Shown: in pieces, positions 1-6,488 of the stretch
Position numbering within the stretch: position 1 is the first letter of the stretch
How the letters are laid out: each line of letters opens with the position of its first letter
Assembly: GCA_964472785.1 (NCBI GenBank)
Contig: CAYYMH010000093.1
Span: 1-10,324, forward strand
Length of the DNA stretch: 10,324 nucleotides
Direction of reading: 5' to 3'
Source: CAYYMH01 sp964472785
GTDB taxonomy: Bacteria > Zhuqueibacterota > Zhuqueibacteria > Thermofontimicrobiales > Thermofontimicrobiaceae
Position numbers and translations under genes: made by a program
The notes under the pieces: model-generated
What the model saw: only the letters and a program-made list of their open reading frames with translations
Told to the model about the DNA's origin: nothing
The model's database searches: none

Positions 1-11
1 AGCTATTAATT

Positions 12-1238
12 ATGAATATTTTAGTCGATATTTGGGAAAGTCTTAAAATCGCATTTCAAGCCTTGAGAGCAAACAAATTAAGATCATTTCTCACCACTTT
101 GGGAATTGTCATCGGCATTACCACTGTCATTGCCATTCATTCGATCATCCAGGGTTTAAATCAATCATTTTATACGTCAATCTCTGCATTGGGATCGGAT
201 GTGCTTTATGTTCAGAAATTTTCGTGGTTTTCCAGAGAGGATTGGTTGAAAGCCAGAAATCGAAAAGACATCACCATGAAAGAGGTGGATGCGATCAAAG
301 AACAGGCAACATTAGTTGAAGCAGTGGCACCTGAGGTAGCTACAAGACGCACTGTGAAATACAAAAGTGAAAAATTGAAGAATATCACAATTACCGGTAC
401 CTCGGAGGCTTATTCCATTACGGCAAATGTTGTTCCTGAATACGGACGTCCCCTTTCTCAACAGGACGTTGATCATCGTCGGGCGCTTTGTGTCATCGGC
501 TGGGAAGTCGCTGATAAGCTGTTTAAAAAGGTGAATCCGATCGGGAGGCGAATCAAAATCGGTTCTTACAAATTCCGGGTGATTGGTGTACTCGAAAAAA
601 GAGGGAGTCTTTTTGGTCAAAATCTGGATACGGAAATTATTATTCCTATCGGTGTCTTTCAAAAAATATACGGGAGCCGGCGTTGGATTACCATCGGAAT
701 CAAAGTGAAAAGTCCGGAGGTGATTGAAGATGCAAAGGATGAATTAATTGGAATTTTAAGACGTGTCCGCAAAGTTCCTCCAAGAGAAGAAAATGATTTC
801 GCGATTAATCAGCAGGACATGATTGCTGACATGTACAAACGGCTAACTACAGCGCTTTATGCAGTCGCTTTTGGCATTGGTTCGATTTCGCTAATTGTTG
901 GAGGTATCGGAATTATGAATATTCTGTTAGTATCAATTTCAGAGCGAACCCGTGAAATCGGAATCCGCAAAGCACTGGGTGCAAAAAATCGGAACATTTT
1001 GTGGCAGTTTCTGATTGAGGCTTTGGTTGTGAGTGCGTTAGGCGGATTGATCGGTATTATTATGGGGTTCGTGATTGCCAAAGTAATTTCTTCAACAACA
1101 TTTTTATCTGCCACCGTTTCCGGTGTGTCGATATTAATCGGAGTTGTCTTTATTAGTTTAACCGGTATTTTTTTCGGATTATATCCGGCTTACAAAGCAG
1201 CGAAACAAAACCCGATCGATGCTTTACATTATGAATAA
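12..1238 (+). CDS. MacB/FtsX-type ABC transporter permease (first of a tandem pair)
   Basis: Inner-membrane permease of a type VII (MacB-like) ABC transporter. Members of this family couple cytoplasmic ATP hydrolysis to movement of a periplasmic domain that expels substrates, lipoproteins or peptides through an adaptor and outer-membrane channel. The 408-aa protein has the expected order: a short cytoplasmic N-terminus, TM1 at about residues 22-47 (LTTLGIVIGITTVIAIHSII), a large periplasmic MacB_PCD-like domain (about 50-275), and a C-terminal FtsX domain with three more hydrophobic segments (about 280-400). The family signature GGIGIMNILLVS (M302) is followed by ERTREIGIRKALGA (311-324), the coupling region that contacts the ATPase. 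It ends in the usual NPIDALHYE. There is no fused ATPase domain, unlike E. coli MacB (about 650 aa), so a separate ATPase must be encoded elsewhere, probably upstream. The start is supported by alignment of MNI...ES with the next gene. No Shine-Dalgarno is visible in the 11 bases available. The substrate is unknown. Confidence 0.93.
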   Translation: MNILVDIWESLKIAFQALRANKLRSFLTTLGIVIGITTVIAIHSIIQGLNQSFYTSISALGSDVLYVQKFSWFSREDWLKARNRKDITMKEVDAIKEQATLVEAVAPEVATRRTVKYKSEKLKNITITGTSEAYSITANVVPEYGRPLSQQDVDHRRALCVIGWEVADKLFKKVNPIGRRIKIGSYKFRVIGVLEKRGSLFGQNLDTEIIIPIGVFQKIYGSRRWITIGIKVKSPEVIEDAKDELIGILRRVRKVPPREENDFAINQQDMIADMYKRLTTALYAVAFGIGSISLIVGGIGIMNILLVSISERTREIGIRKALGAKNRNILWQFLIEALVVSALGGLIGIIMGFVIAKVISSTTFLSATVSGVSILIGVVFISLTGIFFGLYPAYKAAKQNPIDALHYE

Positions 1239-1322
1239 AATTTTTGTTGCTTTATTTAAAAAATAATAATAAATTGATAACAAATTCATTTTTACAAATT
1301 AGCTGATAAACAAACCTGAATT

Positions 1323-2546
1323 ATGAATATACAAGAAAGTATGTCTGTCTCTTTCGACACCCTGCGGTCGAATAAAATGCGGTCGGTTTTAACAACTCTT
1401 GGCATTGTTATCGGGGTTACCACCATAATCGGTATGATGTCTATCATGCAGGGATTTCAAAATTATATGGTGGATGAGCTTTCTGTGCTGGGTTCAACAA
1501 CGTTTCAGATTCAGAAAGACCCACCGATCCAGATGGGTCATTTGGACGAGAAATACCGAAATCGAAAGAATATTACCTTTGAACAGGCTATGGTAATTAA
1601 GGAACATGCTTCACTTGTGAAGGCAGTAGGTCCTGAAACGTGGCAATGGGGAGAAGTGCTTAGATATAAAGATAAAGAAACTAACCCTGACGTCCTGGTC
1701 GCCGGAGGTACACCTGAGTTTCAGGTCGCGAATAATTATTTTGTCGATGAAGGACGTTTCATCAGCGATACCGATGTGGAATACCGTCGAAAAGTTATCG
1801 TTTTGGGATTAGATGTGGTCGAATATCTGTTTCCCCATTCCTATCCTATTGGCGAATATATTCGCGTTGGCGCTCATAAATTTAAAGTTATCGGCACACT
1901 GGAAAAACAGGGGTCGAGTTTCGGGCAAAGCAGGGATAATCGTGTCATCATTCCGATAACGACGTTTCACAAAATATTTGGTGACCGACGCAGCCTCAAT
2001 ATTACGATTCAAGTGAAAGATCCAAAACAAATGAGTGAAGCCATTGATCAAGTGACAGGAATTTTGAGAGCCGTCAGGCAGGTTCCACCCGGCGAACCAA
2101 ATGATTTCGAAATTTTCACCAGTGAAACATTGATTGATACTTTTAACGATATGTCGCTTTCATTCAAATTAGCGGCTATTGGCATTGCCCTTATTTCTCT
2201 ATTGGTTGGTGGTATCGGGATAATGAATATCATGTTAGTATCAGTAACCGAGAGGACCCGAGAGATCGGTATTCGAAAATCAGTGGGAGCAAAACGCTAT
2301 GATATTTTATGGCAATTTTTAATCGAAGCAGTTGTTTTAGGTAATGTTGGTGGAGTCATCGGGATAATCGGAGGCGTTTTGATTGGTGTTTTGATAGGCG
2401 CTGCGACTCCGTTGCCAACAGCAATTCCCATCTGGGCAATTTTCTTGGGTGTCGGTTTTTGTACGGTAGTGGGACTGTTTTTTGGGATTTTCCCAGCAGC
2501 AAAAGCATCCCGTTTGGATCCGATTGTTGCTTTGCGTCATGAGTAA
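1323..2546 (+). CDS. MacB/FtsX-type ABC transporter permease (second of a tandem pair)
   Basis: Paralogue of the preceding gene, 407 aa, with the same fold and probably the other half of a heterodimeric permease. TM1 lies at about residues 18-43 and contains the same LTTLGIVIG string. A periplasmic domain follows (about 45-272). The FtsX domain has GGIGIMNIMLVS (M301) and ERTREIGIRKSVGA (310-323), then two further hydrophobic segments, and ends in DPIVALRHE. The two proteins align almost without gaps: both have a GRP/GRF...D..YRR..CVIG/VIVLG stretch, an EK.GS.FGQ..D motif and a VPP.E.NDF motif in the periplasmic part. Divergence is greatest there and least in the coupling region, as expected for an old duplication where each copy contacts a different partner or substrate face. 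The 84-bp gap after the first gene is very AT-rich, with no terminator seen. No clear ribosome-binding site precedes the ATG. An alternative ATG at 1341 would lose five residues shared with the paralogue, so 1323 is preferred. Confidence 0.93.
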   Translation: MNIQESMSVSFDTLRSNKMRSVLTTLGIVIGVTTIIGMMSIMQGFQNYMVDELSVLGSTTFQIQKDPPIQMGHLDEKYRNRKNITFEQAMVIKEHASLVKAVGPETWQWGEVLRYKDKETNPDVLVAGGTPEFQVANNYFVDEGRFISDTDVEYRRKVIVLGLDVVEYLFPHSYPIGEYIRVGAHKFKVIGTLEKQGSSFGQSRDNRVIIPITTFHKIFGDRRSLNITIQVKDPKQMSEAIDQVTGILRAVRQVPPGEPNDFEIFTSETLIDTFNDMSLSFKLAAIGIALISLLVGGIGIMNIMLVSVTERTREIGIRKSVGAKRYDILWQFLIEAVVLGNVGGVIGIIGGVLIGVLIGAATPLPTAIPIWAIFLGVGFCTVVGLFFGIFPAAKASRLDPIVALRHE

Positions 2547-2572
2547 AAATTTATTTACTGGAGGATACGAAA

Positions 2573-2917
2573 ATGAAAATACAATCAGAAAAAGTTAATG
2601 ACAAATTGGTGATTAAAATTGAAGGCGAAATTATGGGCGGAGCGGAGTCAGATACGTTTCGGCAGGAGATTTACAAGGCAATTGAAGTAGATACAGTGAA
2701 TATTGTTTTGGATTTAACCGGCGCAAATTGGATGAACAGCTCAGGATTAGGCATGCTTATCAGCGGACTGACGACTGTGAGGAGCAGTGGTGGCGATTTA
2801 CGATTAGCGAATATGTCGGATCGGGTAAGACGCCCTTTAGAGATCACGAAATTGGAAGATGTCTTTTTGATTTACGATACGGTTGAGGACGCATTAGCCA
2901 GTTACAAAAATAATTAG
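2573..2917 (+). CDS. STAS-domain protein, anti-sigma factor antagonist type
   Basis: A 114-aa stand-alone STAS domain of the SpoIIAA/RsbV type. Family members act in the cytoplasm as phosphorylation-controlled switches that bind serine kinase/anti-sigma proteins, and some (MlaB) instead bind the ATPase of an ABC transporter. The visible signature is VLDLTGANWMNSSGLGMLI (residues 45-63), which forms the beta-strand/loop/helix that carries the phospho-acceptor serine. By alignment with SpoIIAA the acceptor is S57, in the NSSG tetrad. The family's usual aspartate before the two serines is asparagine here (N55). Length and secondary-structure order fit one complete domain, with no membrane segment or fusion. 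A strong Shine-Dalgarno GGAGG (2560-2564) sits 8 bases before the ATG. The gene follows the second permease by 26 bp and precedes the pentapeptide gene by 13 bp, so the three are probably co-transcribed. No anti-sigma kinase, phosphatase or sigma factor is in the window, so its actual partner cannot be named. Confidence 0.9.
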   Translation: MKIQSEKVNDKLVIKIEGEIMGGAESDTFRQEIYKAIEVDTVNIVLDLTGANWMNSSGLGMLISGLTTVRSSGGDLRLANMSDRVRRPLEITKLEDVFLIYDTVEDALASYKNN

Positions 2918-2930
2918 GGAGAATTAAAAT

Positions 2931-3500
2931 ATGTCACAATTATCACGCGAAGAAGTGATTGAAAAATATGAACGAGGTGAATCATTACGGGGAATGGATT
3001 TGTCCGGTATTGATTTATCTTATGAAAACTTAAAAGAAGCCGATTTTTCAGGTGCAAATTTGTCGAACGCTCACTTACAAAATGCGAATCTGGAAAAAGC
3101 GAACTTTGAAGGAGCCAATTTGGGAAGTATCTTTTTGTTTGGAGCAAATTTGACCAGCGCCTGTTTTGATAATGCTCAAATGGCTGAAAGCAACCTCCAG
3201 GATACGAATATTGAAAACGCAAGTTTTAAAAATGCCAACATGTTTCATGTCAAGTTGTTTGGGGTACAGGGAGAAAAAGCTAACTTTGAAAACGCAAACC
3301 TGGCAACCGGACGTTTAAAACGCTCTGATTTAAAACATGCGAATTTTCAAGGAGCGAATTTATCAGATGCACATTTGGAGCGTTCAAATCTGGACTCAGC
3401 CAATTTGAATAATGCAAATTTATCCGGTGCGTTTATGAAACCAGCAACAACGGAAAATGTTACCATGGATGGCGCAAATACAGAAAATTTAAAAATATAA
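2931..3500 (+). CDS. Pentapeptide-repeat protein (34 uninterrupted repeats)
   Basis: A 189-aa protein with an 18-residue N-terminal cap (containing EVIEKYERGES), then from L19 to K188 an unbroken register of 34 five-residue repeats of A(D/N)LXX type, such as LSNAH, LQNAN, LEKAN, FEGAN. The central position of each repeat is nearly always L, F or M, and the residue two before it is mostly Ala. The family is known to fold as a right-handed quadrilateral beta-helix with four repeats per turn, so this protein should form about 8.5 coils. The register has no loops, but four repeats near the middle and end depart from consensus (MFHVK, LFGVQ, MKPAT, TENVT). There is no signal peptide or membrane segment, so it is presumably cytoplasmic. 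The Shine-Dalgarno GGGAG (2917-2921) overlaps the stop codon of the STAS gene, which suggests translational coupling. The function is unknown. Length resembles the gyrase-binding MfpA type, but nothing here demonstrates that role. Confidence 0.92.
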   Translation: MSQLSREEVIEKYERGESLRGMDLSGIDLSYENLKEADFSGANLSNAHLQNANLEKANFEGANLGSIFLFGANLTSACFDNAQMAESNLQDTNIENASFKNANMFHVKLFGVQGEKANFENANLATGRLKRSDLKHANFQGANLSDAHLERSNLDSANLNNANLSGAFMKPATTENVTMDGANTENLKI

Positions 3501-3723
3501 AATAGGCGACAGAGATAATACCAGATTGAAGTACAAAAGTGTTTAAAAGAGGGGAGAGGCACATAAAATAATCATTTTTCAAAAAAAACAACTTTCATCT
3601 TATTTAATATTTTTGAGACTTTTTATTCATCTTTGATAACCAAAAATTTGTCAACCAGATTCTTCTTTTGAGCTAACTTATCGCTTAATCTCGCCTAAAC
3701 GAAAAAATATGGAACTTTAGCTG

Positions 3724-3746
3724 AACCAATTTAATTAGAAATGGTT
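3724..3746. repeat. Small imperfect inverted repeat upstream of the phosphorylase promoter candidate
   Basis: The left arm AACCAaTTT (3724-3732) and right arm AAATGGTT (3739-3746) pair over eight base pairs, with one extra A in the left arm and a six-base AT-rich centre. It lies a few bases upstream of the candidate -35 element, where an operator could sit. In such AT-rich DNA a match of this size can arise by chance. Confidence 0.2.
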
Positions 3747-3752
3747 TAATAG

Positions 3753-3782
3753 TTGGATTTAAAATAATAAACTGGGTATATT
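3753..3782 (+). promoter_or_regulatory. Candidate sigma70-type promoter for the glucan phosphorylase gene
   Basis: A -35-like TTGGAT (3753-3758) and a -10-like TATATT (3777-3782) are separated by 18 bp. Initiation would fall near 3789, giving a leader of about 15 bases that still includes the Shine-Dalgarno at 3793-3796. The placement fits a 303-bp gap that separates this gene from the upstream operon. The surroundings are AT-rich, so chance matches are a real risk, and the sigma-factor consensus of this organism is not known. Confidence 0.35.
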
Positions 3783-3803
3783 GATTATTATCGGAGATAC
3801 TGC

Positions 3804-6362
3804 ATGCAACCTCTTGAGTCCTTTACGATTATTCCCGCTTTGCCTGAACCGTTATCTTTTCTTAAAACATTGGCTTATAACTTGTGGTGGTCTTGGGATC
3901 ACGATGCAATTGATTTGTTCCGAAGATTGGATCGTAATTTATGGGAGGAAACAAACCACAATCCGATCGAAATATTGGGAAAAATTGACCAATCACGATT
4001 GGAGACTTTGGCTGAAGATGATGGGTTTTTAGCTCATTTAAGGCGTGTATCAGAAAGTTTGCAGGATTATTTAAATGAACAAACGTGGTACGTAAAAGAA
4101 TACGGTCAAACTGATCAAGCGCAATTTGCTTATTTTTCTGCTGAATTTGGGCTTACCGAGTGTGTGCCGATTTATTCAGGTGGATTGGGCATCTTAGCAG
4201 GTGATCATTTCAAGTCTGCCAGTGATTTGGGTTTACCGCTGGTAGGTATCGGATTGTTGTATCAGCAGGGATATTTTCACCAGTATTTGAATGCGGACGG
4301 CTGGCAGGGAGAATTGTATCCGACGAATGATTTCTATAATATGCCAATAAAACTTCAGCGAGATGATTATGGCGATCCGTTAATGGTGAGTCTGGACTTT
4401 CCTGACCGAACGGTTTATTCACAGATTTGGCAAATTCATGTGGGGCGAATTCAACTTTATTTACTGGATACCAATATTCCTAAAAATAAGCAATCGGATA
4501 AAAAAATAACTGGTGAATTGTACGGTGGTGATAAGGAGATGAGGATCCAGCAGGAGATTGTTTTGGGAATAGGAGGTATCCGGGCACTGAAACTGCTGGG
4601 CATTAATCCCGGTGTCTTTCACATGAACGAAGGCCATTCAGCATTTCTCGCCTTAGAACGAATTCGCTGCGCCATGGAAGATCATAAGTTAAATTTTGAT
4701 CAAGCACTGGAACTCACTAAAGCTGGCAATATTTTCACCACTCATACGCCAGTGCCTGCCGGAATTGACACTTTTTCAGCAAAATTAATGGACAAATATT
4801 TTTTGAACTATATCCCAACATTAAAGATAACTAAAGACAAATTTTTTGATCTGGGTAAATCCGAACCCAATAACGGAGATAGCGAATTTTCAATGGCCAT
4901 CTTAGCAATTAATCTGGCAAGTCGCATTAATGGTGTGAGCCAGTTGCATATGCATGTATCCAGAGAAATGTGGAAAAATCTTTGGAAAGATGTACCGGTC
5001 AGCGAAGTACCAATACAGGGAATTACCAATGGCGTTCATCCGGGTTCTTATATATCCAAGGATTTGGCTGGACTTTACGAACGCTATATCGGGCCATCGT
5101 GGAAAAAGAAACCGGCAGACTTGACAATCTGGAAACGAATCGATGAGATCCCCAGTGAAGAATTATGGCGTACTCACGAAAGACGTCGGGAACGCTTGGT
5201 TGCATTTGCCCGTAAGCATTTGAAGATGCAGCTTGAAAAACAGGGTGCATTGTCATCGGAAATTGACCAAGTAGAAGATATTCTTGATCCTGAAGCGCTC
5301 ACGATTGGTTTCGCACGCCGATTTGCAACCTACAAACGTGCGACATTATTATTTCAGGATGCGGATAAATTAGCTGATATTCTTAATAATAAGGACTATC
5401 CGGTACAGATCATCTTTGCCGGCAAAGCCCATCCGAACGATAAACCCGGCAAAGAGTTAATCAGAAAGATATTCCACTATGTACGCGAGGAACGATTTCG
5501 ACAACACATTGTTTTTCTTGAAAATTACGATATCGAAATTGCACGATACTTAGTGCAGGGAGTCGATGTTTGGTTGAATACGCCGCGCAGACTGATGGAA
5601 GCGAGTGGAACCAGCGGGATGAAGGCAGCGATTAATGGAGTTTTAAATTTGAGCATTTTAGATGGTTGGTGGGATGAAGCATATTCTCCGAATATTGGCT
5701 GGGCAATCGGTGCTGGTGAGACTTACGAGGATTTTGAATATCAGGACAAGGTGGAATCTGAAGCGCTGTACAACTTACTGGAAAAAGAAGTTATACCAAT
5801 TTTTTATCAACGCGGAAATTGCAGTATTCCCAGAAAGTGGATCAGCCTGATGAAAAATTCCATGACAGAGATATGTCCTGTTTTTAATACCAATCGAATG
5901 ATTCGTGAATATACGGTTAGATGCTATGTCCCATCCATGAATAAATTTCAATCATTCTTTGACAACAATCAACAGGAAGCCATTGAAATGACGAATTGGA
6001 AGGCAAATTTGCATAAAAATTGGCATAAAATTCAATTCAAATCTATTCGTCACAATGGTAAACGCGAATATCATGTGGGAAATAAAATCGATATTAATGC
6101 CAAGTTGTATTTAGAAAATTTGTCCCCGGACGATGTTGATGTTGAAATTTATCACGGATTTCTGAACGCTGAAAATGAAATTATTAACGGACAATCCATT
6201 AAAATGGAAATGACAGAGGATAACGGTGATAATGTTTTCAATTTTCATGGCGTGATTGAATGTAATCTGAGTGGTTTATACGGTTATACTGTCCGAGTTA
6301 TACCGAAAGCTGAAAAATTAACAATACTCCATGAAACGGGTTTGATCAAGTGGGCGAATTAG
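3804..6362 (+). CDS. glgP: Alpha-glucan (glycogen/maltodextrin) phosphorylase, GT35, DUF3417 type
   Basis: A cytoplasmic enzyme that releases glucose-1-phosphate from the non-reducing ends of alpha-1,4-glucans using phosphate and pyridoxal phosphate. The 852-aa protein starts with a DUF3417 domain (about residues 8-105, with LAYNLWWSWDHDA), typical of the bacterial/archaeal branch that differs from the E. coli GlgP/MalP type. The catalytic GT35 core spans about 110-700. It contains YFSAEFGLTE and SGGLGILAGDHFKSASDLG near its N-terminal side, FHMNEGHSAF, FTTHTPVPAG with H314, RFATYKRA with Y510-K511-R512 (the phosphate/PLP-contact motif), and EASGTSGMKAAINGVLN, whose K607 is the expected PLP Schiff-base lysine. 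A beta-rich C-terminal extension (about 730-852) ends in LSGLYGYTVRVIPK, as is usual in this branch. A GGAG Shine-Dalgarno at 3793-3796, seven bases before the ATG, fixes the start. No frameshift is seen. The gene appears to be a single-gene unit between its own candidate promoter and a strong terminator; no other glycogen genes are in the window. The true chain-length preference cannot be read from sequence. Confidence 0.95.
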   Translation: MQPLESFTIIPALPEPLSFLKTLAYNLWWSWDHDAIDLFRRLDRNLWEETNHNPIEILGKIDQSRLETLAEDDGFLAHLRRVSESLQDYLNEQTWYVKEYGQTDQAQFAYFSAEFGLTECVPIYSGGLGILAGDHFKSASDLGLPLVGIGLLYQQGYFHQYLNADGWQGELYPTNDFYNMPIKLQRDDYGDPLMVSLDFPDRTVYSQIWQIHVGRIQLYLLDTNIPKNKQSDKKITGELYGGDKEMRIQQEIVLGIGGIRALKLLGINPGVFHMNEGHSAFLALERIRCAMEDHKLNFDQALELTKAGNIFTTHTPVPAGIDTFSAKLMDKYFLNYIPTLKITKDKFFDLGKSEPNNGDSEFSMAILAINLASRINGVSQLHMHVSREMWKNLWKDVPVSEVPIQGITNGVHPGSYISKDLAGLYERYIGPSWKKKPADLTIWKRIDEIPSEELWRTHERRRERLVAFARKHLKMQLEKQGALSSEIDQVEDILDPEALTIGFARRFATYKRATLLFQDADKLADILNNKDYPVQIIFAGKAHPNDKPGKELIRKIFHYVREERFRQHIVFLENYDIEIARYLVQGVDVWLNTPRRLMEASGTSGMKAAINGVLNLSILDGWWDEAYSPNIGWAIGAGETYEDFEYQDKVESEALYNLLEKEVIPIFYQRGNCSIPRKWISLMKNSMTEICPVFNTNRMIREYTVRCYVPSMNKFQSFFDNNQQEAIEMTNWKANLHKNWHKIQFKSIRHNGKREYHVGNKIDINAKLYLENLSPDDVDVEIYHGFLNAENEIINGQSIKMEMTEDNGDNVFNFHGVIECNLSGLYGYTVRVIPKAEKLTILHETGLIKWAN

Positions 6363-6443
6363 CCAATATTGATTCATGAAAAGCACTTGCACATGAAGAT
6401 GGATTTGAAATTACGTTTGACACGATGTTAAAAAAATTAATCA

Positions 6444-6483
6444 GCGTGCCGGACCTTTCGCAAGCCCGGCACCGCTTTTTCTT
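6444..6483 (+). terminator. Rho-independent terminator after the phosphorylase gene, possibly bidirectional
   Basis: A GC-rich hairpin has a perfect seven-pair core, GTGCCGG (6446-6452) with CCGGCAC (6466-6472). It is extended at the base by GC (6444-6445) with GC (6474-6475) around one bulged C, and at the top by CTT (6455-6457) with AAG (6462-6464) closing a TCGC loop. It is followed directly by TTTTTCTTT (6476-6484). It lies about 80 bp after the phosphorylase stop codon. On the other flank, seven A residues (6430-6436) would be read as a T-run on the minus strand, about seven bases past the stem. It could therefore also stop transcription of the convergent gene that ends at 6489. Confidence 0.85.
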
Positions 6484-6488
6484 TAAGT

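Larger units (their letters stand above)
3501..3803. other. AT-rich intergenic region between the pentapeptide gene and the phosphorylase gene
   Basis: A 303-bp spacer with no credible gene on either strand. No GC-rich hairpin followed by a T-tract was found after the pentapeptide gene, so the end of the upstream transcript is not defined. Its right end contains a candidate promoter (3753-3782), a small imperfect inverted repeat (3724-3746) and the Shine-Dalgarno GGAG (3793-3796) of the phosphorylase gene. The middle (about 3570-3720) is A/T-rich with no structure that I can interpret. Confidence 0.6.

Noticed and set aside
312..662. 116-codon minus-strand frame inside the first permease gene.
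   Set aside because: It is antisense to a conserved coding region, with no ribosome-binding site or recognisable domain; a shadow frame.
1247..1275. Possible promoter (TTGCTT, 17 bp, TAAATT) between the two permease genes.
   Set aside because: Both hexamers are poor matches in a nearly pure A/T stretch where such strings arise by chance; co-transcription is the simpler reading.
2985..3497. The repetitive DNA of the pentapeptide gene as a possible tandem-repeat or CRISPR-like array.
   Set aside because: The 15-base periodicity comes from the five-residue protein repeat in an open frame. Units are degenerate at the DNA level and there are no spacers.
3781..4032. 83-codon plus-strand frame overlapping the start of the phosphorylase gene.
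   Set aside because: It lies out of frame with an intact, well-recognised enzyme gene, begins with TTG inside the promoter/-10 region and has no family features.
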